Below are positions 1-4,262 of a stretch of 6,460 nt of DNA, in pieces. A program made the position numbers and the translations under genes. Within the stretch, counting starts at the first letter, position 1. Every line of letters starts with the position of its first letter. Source of the stretch: CAZYVU01 sp964651435 (GTDB lineage: Bacteria; Desulfobacterota; Syntrophorhabdia; Syntrophorhabdales; CAYQXL01); contig CAZYVU010000069.1 of NCBI GenBank assembly GCA_964651435.1, positions 1-6,460 on the forward strand. Reading direction: 5' to 3'. Under the pieces are notes generated by a model. The model ran no database searches, was not told where the DNA came from, and worked only from the letters and a program-made list of their open reading frames with translations.

Positions 1-56
1 ATAACGCATCCGACGTTGAGCTCATGCCACTTATATTGGTCCATAGGTTTGGCCAC
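1..56 (-). CDS. 2-oxoacid:ferredoxin oxidoreductase delta subunit (PorD-like), N-terminal fragment, runs off the window
   Basis: Only the first 18 codons are present, reading leftward from a GTG at 56: (V/M)AKPMDQYKWHELNVGCV, then the window ends. A strong ribosome-binding site (GGAGG, complement of 63-67) lies six bases upstream of that GTG, which decides the start. The segment W-H-E-L-N-V-G-C-V resembles the N-terminus of the small ferredoxin-like delta subunit of pyruvate/2-oxoacid:ferredoxin oxidoreductases, which typically opens with W-K-E-L-P-I-G-G-V-I. In that family the delta subunit carries two 4Fe-4S clusters and passes electrons from the TPP-containing catalytic subunits to ferredoxin in the cytoplasm. 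The cluster-binding cysteines would lie outside the window. The coding start is well supported by the RBS and frame. The family name rests on about ten residues and is an inference; other oxidoreductase subunits remain possible. Confidence 0.5.
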   Translation of the reverse strand, partial: MAKPMDQYKWHELNVGCV

Positions 57-118
57 GGATTTCCTCCTCGATCGACATACGGGATTGCGCCTAACTTACA
101 GGCTCAACTTAGGCTACT

Positions 119-147
119 AATATTCCCTGAAAATGGTTATTTGTCAA
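119..147 (-). promoter_or_regulatory. Candidate sigma-70 promoter for the leftward PorD-like gene
   Basis: On the minus strand a perfect TTGACA (147-142) is followed after 17 bases by AATATT (124-119), a four-of-six match to TATAAT. Transcription would start near 112, giving a leader of about 55 bases before the GTG at 56. The -35 box is embedded in the left arm of the 143-169 inverted repeat, so a protein bound there would interfere with it. The assignment rests on consensus matching alone. Confidence 0.4.
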
Positions 148-169
148 CACAAATTTTGTTTGTGTTGAC
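143..169. repeat. Perfect 11-bp inverted repeat, probable operator
   Basis: The arms GTCAACACAAA (143-153) and TTTGTGTTGAC (159-169) are perfect reverse complements around the 5-base centre TTTTG. The repeat is AT-rich, lies between divergent genes and covers the -35 box of the leftward promoter. Its outer GTCAACA/TGTTGAC half-sites recur at 218-224 and 241-247. It lacks a GC-rich stem followed by a T-run, so it looks like a dimeric-regulator site rather than a terminator. The regulator cannot be named from this window. Confidence 0.6.
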
Positions 170-217
170 GGTTCTTCTCCCGTTGGACGGGTCTCCCGCC
201 GGATAGTCAAAAAATGG

Positions 218-249
218 TGTTGACAAAGGCGATACTTGTAGTCAACAAT
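218..249 (+). promoter_or_regulatory. Candidate promoter of the GYD gene overlapped by a second TGTTGAC/GTCAACA pair
   Basis: TTGACA at 220-225 is followed after 18 bases by AACAAT (244-249, four of six matches to TATAAT). This would start RNA near 256, about 20 bases before the ATG at 277. TGTTGAC (218-224) and GTCAACA (241-247) form a 7-bp inverted pair 16 bases apart that overlaps both promoter boxes. A further GTCAA sits at 206-210. The same half-site bounds the 143-169 palindrome, suggesting one regulator acting on both divergent genes. The promoter is a consensus match only. Confidence 0.4.
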
Positions 250-276
250 AAGAAGAAAAAAACGGGAGGTTGCGCG

Positions 277-561
277 ATGCCTATCTATATCATGTTGAGC
301 ACATTGACGGACGAAGGCAGAAAGACGATCAAGAAACATCCCGAGAGAATCGAGGGCGTGAACCGCGAGATTGAGCTCATGGGGGGCAACGTTTTGGCCC
401 AGTACGCCGTCCTCGGCCAGTACGACTTCGTCAGCATCATCGACGCACCGAACAATGAGGCAATAGCGAAGATATCGATCGAGTTTGGATCAAGGGGAAC
501 GGTAAGTATCGTCACCATACCCGCCATACCCGTGGATGAATTTATCGATAAGATGAAATAG
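277..561 (+). CDS. GYD-domain protein
   Basis: This is a 94-residue soluble protein with no signal peptide or membrane segment. The start at 277 is set by GGGAGG (264-269), seven bases upstream. An in-frame ATG at 214 would add 21 residues but overlaps the putative -35 region and gives a tail rich in K and N, so it is rejected. The sequence fits the GYD family (a ferredoxin-like alpha/beta fold of about 90-100 residues). It has an N-terminal strand MPIYIMLSTLTDEG, a basic helix with IKKHPERIEG, G-G-N-V near 36-39, the family's G-x-Y-D signature as GQYD at 47-50, and strand FVSIIDAP after it. Family members have no established biochemical role, so no function is claimed. It is divergent from the PorD-like gene and 48 bp upstream of purM on the same strand, so read-through into purM is possible. 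Confidence 0.85.
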   Translation: MPIYIMLSTLTDEGRKTIKKHPERIEGVNREIELMGGNVLAQYAVLGQYDFVSIIDAPNNEAIAKISIEFGSRGTVSIVTIPAIPVDEFIDKMK

Positions 562-609
562 GCAGCGGTTTATCACCGGAATCTACAATTTACAAAAGCG
601 AGTCTATCA

Positions 610-1653
610 ATGTCTTTCTTGACCTATAAGGACGCCGGAGTCGACATAAAAAAGGCCGATGATGTGTTGAACCGCATCAAGCCCAAGATCCAAAGCACGT
701 ACAACAGTTGCGTCATGAACTCCATCGGAGGTTTTGCCGCACTGACGGAAATACCGAAGGACTATAAGGACCCCATCATGGTCAGCTCCACGGACGGGGT
801 GGGGACGAAACTGAAGGTAGCCTTTCTTGCCGGAAGACACAACACGGTGGGCATAGACCTGGTGGCCATGAGCGCAAACGACATTCTCACGCTTGGGGCC
901 CGCCCCTTCTTTTTTCTGGATTACTTTGCCTGCGGAAAGCTTGAGGACAGGGTCTACGCCGATGTTATCGCCGGTATATGCGAAGGATGTGCCCTCGCCG
1001 GCTGTGCACTCATAGGCGGTGAGACAGCCGAGATGCCCTCTTTTTACAAAGACGGCGAATACGATCTGGCGGGCTTCGGTATAGGCTTTGTCGACAGGCA
1101 CAAGATCATTGATGGTGCTTCAATACGGCCCGGTGACGTCATCATCGCCCTGCCTTCATCGGGACTTCACAGCAATGGCTACTCATTGGTCAGAAAGGCC
1201 CTCTTCGAGGTTCACACCGTCGATATAGAGGCAACCTATGACGGGTTTTCCGTGCCCTTGTGGGAAGAACTCCTGCGGCCCACACGAATCTATGCAAAAT
1301 CCTTGCTTCCCATAATTGAAGACTTTACCGTAAAGGGCATGGCCCACATAACCGGCGGCGGTCTACCCGGAAATGTCGAGCGAATCCTGCCTGACGAGGT
1401 GGCCGCTCAGATGTTTGTCGACGAGAAACAGATCCTGCCGATTTTCCGATTCCTCCAAAAGATGGGGAACGTGAAGGATCAGGAGATGTTTCGGACGTTC
1501 AACATGGGCTTAGGGTTCGTTCTCGTGGTGGACAAGGCAGATGTGCAGCCTGTCATGGACAGGCTTTCTGCCGTCGGTGAATCACCTTTTGTGGCCGGCG
1601 AGGTCACAAGCCCCTGCAAGGACGCCCCGAAGGTGCAGGTAACAATCCGGTAA
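610..1653 (+). CDS. purM: Phosphoribosylformylglycinamidine cyclo-ligase (AIR synthetase)
   Basis: PurM performs the fifth step of purine synthesis in the cytoplasm: ATP-dependent closure of FGAM to 5-aminoimidazole ribotide. The 347 residues are full length (E. coli PurM is about 345). Family motifs appear in order: STDGVGTKL at 60-68 (nucleotide-binding loop), DLVAMSANDIL at 83-93, GGETAEMPSFY at 136-146, GLHSNGYSLVR at 185-195, HITGGGLPGNVERILP at 246-261 and FNMGLGF at 297-303. No key motif is missing. The start fits the usual N-terminus (LTYKDAGVDI). The Shine-Dalgarno is weak, at best AAGCGAG around 596-602, so translation may depend partly on coupling with the GYD gene, which ends 48 bp upstream. 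No purN or purD adjoins it here: the next gene is convergent. Confidence 0.97.
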   Translation: MSFLTYKDAGVDIKKADDVLNRIKPKIQSTYNSCVMNSIGGFAALTEIPKDYKDPIMVSSTDGVGTKLKVAFLAGRHNTVGIDLVAMSANDILTLGARPFFFLDYFACGKLEDRVYADVIAGICEGCALAGCALIGGETAEMPSFYKDGEYDLAGFGIGFVDRHKIIDGASIRPGDVIIALPSSGLHSNGYSLVRKALFEVHTVDIEATYDGFSVPLWEELLRPTRIYAKSLLPIIEDFTVKGMAHITGGGLPGNVERILPDEVAAQMFVDEKQILPIFRFLQKMGNVKDQEMFRTFNMGLGFVLVVDKADVQPVMDRLSAVGESPFVAGEVTSPCKDAPKVQVTIR

Positions 1654-1668
1654 AGACCAGCCCCGGAG

Positions 1669-2841
1669 CTACAGCTCGAAGTGTTTCAATTGCTGCAAAA
1701 CGGACTTTCTCAGTTCCTGGGGAGTTTGCCCGCCAAAAAGAAACTCGCCTTGGTCGTACCAGGGCTTTAACAGGTCAGCCATTCTTCCGCCGCACGAGCA
1801 GTGGCATTCATCCGTAAAGCCGGCGGGCACGACTCTGTCTTCGCAGCACTCACCACAACGCAAGACCCGTTTTGCCCCCGACATCTTTCCGCGCTTCGCC
1901 ACAGGCCTCCCGTCAATCTCCACAATGTCCATGGCAAAGTCTATCACGCGGGCGTTGCTGATCGTTGTGCCCACCCCGTAAAAATCGACGCACGGGTTGA
2001 GGTTGCCTATCTCGTTCTCGTCAATGCCGCCGCTGACAAAAATCTTGACGTGACCGAAACCCCTTATGTTTAACTCCCAGCGGACCTCCTCGATGATGCG
2101 GCGAAAGTCCCCCCGCCTCGTAGACGGCGTGTCGAGCCGGACCGCATACAAACGGTCACGCAATTCCTCGGCAACCCTGACGGCCTCGATTTTTTCATCG
2201 TTAAAGGTGTCGATGAGGACAACTCGTTTTACCCTGTCGTCAAAGACCTCATCAAAGGCACGCACGGCGTCGACAGTGTCGCCAAAGACCAGTATCAGAG
2301 CGTGGGGCATCGTACCCGCAGGCTCCTCGTGTATCATCTCTGCATCAAAAACGACGGAAACACCATCGCACCCCCCGATAAATGCACTCCTCTCAACCAT
2401 AGGTGCGATTGTGGGGTGGATGCGACGGGCTCCAAAACTGATGACCGGCTTCTCACCGGCAGCCTTCTTGCATCGTGCCGCCTTCGTCGCGACACCGGAC
2501 GACTGGCATAGAAGGCCCAGCATGGCTGTCTCCAGTATGCCGAAATCGGTGTACATTCCTTCAATCTCGAGAACAGGCTCGTAAGGCCTGATGACGGTTC
2601 CCTCCGGCATTGCCCTCACCTTTACGTTCAATCCTCGCATCAGTTGAGAGAGCTCTTCGAGCCCTGCAAAAACAGCCCATGGAATATTCTCAGGCAATCT
2701 CTTCACGATGAACTCGGCCTTGACCCACTTGTCGATCCCCTTTCTCTTAAGGACCTCCATGGTCTTAACGAAATAGACATCGGTAACTTTGCCGCTTTTG
2801 ATATTCTCGAAGTCAGCCACGAAAAACATTGGGCACCCCAT
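1669..2841 (-). CDS. pncB: Nicotinate phosphoribosyltransferase with C-terminal zinc-ribbon-like tail
   Basis: NAPRTase converts nicotinate and PRPP to nicotinate mononucleotide, the entry step of the Preiss-Handler NAD salvage route. The 390-residue frame resembles the compact archaeal/bacterial subgroup. Visible landmarks, numbered from the first ATG, are KVTDVYF (18-24), SFGARRIHPTIAPMVERSAF (135-154), AGTMPHALIL (175-184), LIDTFNDE (209-216), RLDTPSTRRGDFR (235-247), KIFVSGGID (266-274) and phosphate-loop-like GTTISNA (291-297), then AKRGKMSG (315-322). The tail carries C329-x2-C332 and C346-x-C348-x-C350, consistent with the zinc-binding C-terminal module known in the Thermoplasma enzyme. 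Two starts compete: ATG at 2841 and ATG at 2829. I favour 2829, because GGGGTG lies just upstream of it, the protein then begins MFFVADFENIKSGK as relatives do, and the mapped promoter leaves almost no leader for 2841. Confidence 0.93.
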   Translation of the reverse strand: MGCPMFFVADFENIKSGKVTDVYFVKTMEVLKRKGIDKWVKAEFIVKRLPENIPWAVFAGLEELSQLMRGLNVKVRAMPEGTVIRPYEPVLEIEGMYTDFGILETAMLGLLCQSSGVATKAARCKKAAGEKPVISFGARRIHPTIAPMVERSAFIGGCDGVSVVFDAEMIHEEPAGTMPHALILVFGDTVDAVRAFDEVFDDRVKRVVLIDTFNDEKIEAVRVAEELRDRLYAVRLDTPSTRRGDFRRIIEEVRWELNIRGFGHVKIFVSGGIDENEIGNLNPCVDFYGVGTTISNARVIDFAMDIVEIDGRPVAKRGKMSGAKRVLRCGECCEDRVVPAGFTDECHCSCGGRMADLLKPWYDQGEFLFGGQTPQELRKSVLQQLKHFEL

Positions 2842-2861
2842 ACCTTAATTAAGTGGGATAG

Positions 2862-2891
2862 ATAATAATCAATTTGTCCGAAAATTGTAAA
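2862..2891 (-). promoter_or_regulatory. Promoter for pncB with an inverted repeat in the spacer
   Basis: On the minus strand TTTACA (2891-2886, five of six) and TATTAT (2867-2862, five of six) are separated by 18 bases, with the start site expected near 2855. The 61-bp gap (2842-2902) is far more AT-rich than the flanking genes. CAATTT (2870-2875) and AAATTG (2882-2887) form a 6-bp inverted repeat with a 6-base centre inside the spacer, and the palindrome CTTAATTAAG (2844-2853) sits at the 5' end of the leader. Either could be an operator; no regulator is identifiable. Confidence 0.55.
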
Positions 2892-2902
2892 CTAAATTTC
2901 GG

Positions 2903-3565
2903 TCAGCGCAGGTATTTCCTCAAATCAACTTCGATGGGGCAGCCTTGGCAAATGTGCTTCTTGCGGCAAGCCGTCTGACAGAGCCGTACGATAAGGGCGT
3001 GGAATTCATTAAAAAGATAGGTGTCACAAGGAAGATTACTCATGAAATATGCTTGCAAAGAGGCGTAGTCGATATGGCCATCGACGAGCCCGTGGTTCCT
3101 GACGAACCTCTTCGTGTAAGCATCGATGACGAAAACGGGCTTCTCGAGGGCGTAGAGGAGGATGCTGTCGGCTGTCTCGGGGCCTACGCCCTTGACGGCC
3201 AGCAGCTCTTTCCGGACTTCTGCCGTTTCGCCTGCTTTCAAAAGGTCCATAGAGCCGGCATAGCCATCGCAGAGATAGTAAGCAAAAGCCTTAAGCCGGC
3301 GCGCCTTGATGTTGAAGAAGCCTGCCGATCGTATGGTGGCCGCAAGGTATTCCTCGTCGGCCGCAACAATCCTTTCGGCGTCCATGAGACCCTCGGCCTT
3401 GAGACACGAGATGGCCTTCTCAACGTTCCTCCACGATGTGTTCTGGGTAAGAATGGCCCCGATTGCAACCTCTAAGGGGGAGTCGGCAGGCCACCAGCGG
3501 CGGGGCCCGAACACTGCGAGAAGAGCGTTAAAGATTCCCAGAAGTCTCTGGCTTGTATTCCTCAT
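2903..3565 (-). CDS. Endonuclease III-like HhH-GPD DNA glycosylase, probably monofunctional
   Basis: This 220-residue cytoplasmic base-excision-repair protein of the HhH-GPD superfamily excises damaged bases. Features in order are AIGAILTQNTSWRNVEKAI (34-52, the substrate-pocket region), the helix-hairpin-helix LLAVKGVGPETADSILLYAL (121-140), the catalytic aspartate D148 in FVIDAYTKR, and a C-terminal cysteine cluster C196, C200, C206, C209. In Nth the hairpin is GVGRKTA, whose lysine is the Schiff-base nucleophile. Here it reads GVGPETA with E130 in that place, so AP-lyase activity is unlikely and a MagIII-like alkylbase glycosylase is the better guess. The cysteine spacing (x3, x5, x2) differs from the Nth iron-sulfur spacing (x6, x2, x5). 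The ATG at 3565 lies 38 bp inside the upstream thioesterase gene and has no clear Shine-Dalgarno, suggesting translational coupling. The exact substrate is unknown. Confidence 0.88.
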   Translation of the reverse strand: MRNTSQRLLGIFNALLAVFGPRRWWPADSPLEVAIGAILTQNTSWRNVEKAISCLKAEGLMDAERIVAADEEYLAATIRSAGFFNIKARRLKAFAYYLCDGYAGSMDLLKAGETAEVRKELLAVKGVGPETADSILLYALEKPVFVIDAYTKRFVRNHGLVDGHIDYASLQAYFMSNLPCDTYLFNEFHALIVRLCQTACRKKHICQGCPIEVDLRKYLR

Positions 3566-3953
3566 CGGTGATGAAAAAGAGCATGTGCATGAAGGCTATG
3601 GCCTCTCCACCTGCCCTTTCGACCTTGATATCGATTCTGCCTATCTTGCGACCCCGGTTCGTGACCCTCGCCTCGGCGAAAAGCAAATCTCCCCGCGACG
3701 CCGCCTTCACATACTGAATGGTCGACTCGACAAGGACCGCCTTCCTACCCAAGGTATTGCCGCAAGCGCCACCGACATGGTCGGCAAGGGTAAAGATGAT
3801 TCCGCCGTGAACAGTCCCGAAAATATTAAGGTGATCCTCGCTTACCTGAAGCCGTCCGGTGGCGTAACCTTCAGCGACGTCGCAGATCTCTATGCCCATG
3901 GGCCTGCCTACGCTGCAGTCGTTGAAGAGGTCCCGTATTTGCTTTTCATACAT
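3528..3953 (-). CDS. PaaI-type hotdog-fold acyl-CoA thioesterase
   Basis: A 141-residue single-domain hotdog protein, expected to hydrolyse acyl- or aryl-CoA thioesters in the cytoplasm. The signature is HLNIFGTVHGGIIFTLAD at 41-58. It matches the PaaI/4HBT pattern N-x2-G-x2-H-G-G-x5-LAD, with N43, G46, H49-G50-G51 and D58 as the expected active-site and oxyanion residues. The following strands STIQYVKAASRGD (77-89) and EARVTNRGRKIGRIDIKVER (93-112) are also typical. The length is normal for the family (about 130-150). The start is supported by GAGGCGG upstream of the ATG on the minus strand. The stop overlaps the start of the glycosylase gene by 38 bp, so the two form a transcription unit. 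No phenylacetate-degradation genes are adjacent, so the substrate cannot be assigned. Confidence 0.92.
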   Translation of the reverse strand: MYEKQIRDLFNDCSVGRPMGIEICDVAEGYATGRLQVSEDHLNIFGTVHGGIIFTLADHVGGACGNTLGRKAVLVESTIQYVKAASRGDLLFAEARVTNRGRKIGRIDIKVERAGGEAIAFMHMLFFITDEEYKPETSGNL

Positions 3954-3972
3954 TGTTCCGCCTCAGCCTCAC

Positions 3973-4013
3973 GGTACGATAGTACCATATCAGACCACAT
4001 TCCCTGTTGGCAA
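3973..4013 (-). promoter_or_regulatory. Candidate thioesterase promoter with a 14-bp inverted repeat at its start site
   Basis: On the minus strand TTGCCA (4013-4008, five of six) and TATGGT (3989-3984, four of six) are 18 bases apart, placing the RNA start near 3977, about 24 bases before the thioesterase ATG. The perfect inverted repeat GGTAC-GATA-GTACC (3973-3986) covers the end of the -10 box and the start site, the position of a repressor operator. The -10 match is only moderate. Confidence 0.35.
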
Positions 4014-4033
4014 TAGGAAAAGGAAAGGTTTGA

Positions 4034-4213
4034 CAAGGGTCTTTCTTCTGTGTTACACCGCTAAGCGTCCCTTTGCAAGGGAAGAGAAGTGAGAATCTTC
4101 CACTGTCCCGCAACTGTGATGGGTTAGCGCTTGCATGGATTACCGGCCACTGTTCCGCTTCTCGGGATGGGAAGGCGCGGGCGCTTCGGCACCCTTAGTC
4201 AGGAAACCTTGGG
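4034..4213 (+). ncRNA. Cobalamin (adenosylcobalamin-type) riboswitch aptamer
   Basis: The conserved core of the cobalamin riboswitch is readable in order. AAGGGAA is at 4077-4083. The P3 hairpin is GAAG-TGAGAAT-CTTC at 4086-4100, the counterpart of GGTGAAAATCC. CCCGCAACTGTGAT is at 4107-4120, CCACTG at 4147-4152, and TGGGAAGG at 4168-4175. The B12 box AGTCAGGAAACC is at 4197-4208. CAAGG (4034-4038) can pair with CCTTG (4207-4211) as the closing P1 stem. A UUCG-capped hairpin (GGGCGC/GCACCC, 4179-4194, one C-A mismatch) precedes the B12 box. The outer boundaries are approximate. It lies directly upstream of a TonB-dependent receptor, the usual target; cobalamin binding normally shuts such genes off. 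No clear promoter is visible upstream. Confidence 0.93.
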
Positions 4214-4235
4214 TGGACAATAGACTACACATCAT

Positions 4236-4262
4236 CCTTACGAGGTATAAGGGGGCGTGCCG
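4236..4262 (+). promoter_or_regulatory. Riboswitch expression platform: hairpin masking the receptor ribosome-binding site
   Basis: CCTTA (4236-4240) and TAAGG (4248-4252) form a stem closing the 7-base loop CGAGGTA. The 3' arm takes in the start of the G-run GGGGG (4251-4255) that serves the ATG at 4263. The loop's GGTA (4244-4247) is complementary to TACC (4141-4144) in the L5 region of the aptamer, as expected for the loop-loop kissing contact that locks cobalamin riboswitches off. No T-run follows, so control appears translational. The fold is inferred by eye. Confidence 0.5.

Noticed and set aside
179..191. CCCGT-TGG-ACGGG hairpin
   Set aside because: This is a perfect 5-bp stem but has no T-run and lies between the two promoters. 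It is too short to distinguish from chance.
24..206. 60-codon open frame on the plus strand
   Set aside because: It overlaps the PorD-like gene start and the divergent promoter region, including the 143-169 palindrome. It has no ribosome-binding site and no recognisable sequence.
607..1101. 164-codon open frame on the minus strand
   Set aside because: It is antisense to the N-terminal half of purM, where all PurM motifs are intact.
1666..1677. GAGCT-AC-AGCTC as a terminator between purM and pncB
   Set aside because: The loop is only two bases, the stem is short and no T-run follows on either strand.
2066..2584. 172-codon open frame on the plus strand
   Set aside because: It is antisense to the conserved core of nicotinate phosphoribosyltransferase. 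Its Ser/Arg/Thr-rich translation is typical of a shadow frame.
3306..4016. 236-codon open frame on the plus strand
   Set aside because: It runs antisense across the glycosylase and thioesterase genes, both of which have unmistakable catalytic motifs. It has no good ribosome-binding site or family resemblance.
4030..4058. TTGACA at 4030-4035 as promoter of the riboswitch
   Set aside because: The matching -10 would be a poor TTACAC at 4053, and RNA would start near 4065. That would cut off the 5' strand of the aptamer's closing stem and GGT element, so a promoter further upstream is needed. I could not identify one.
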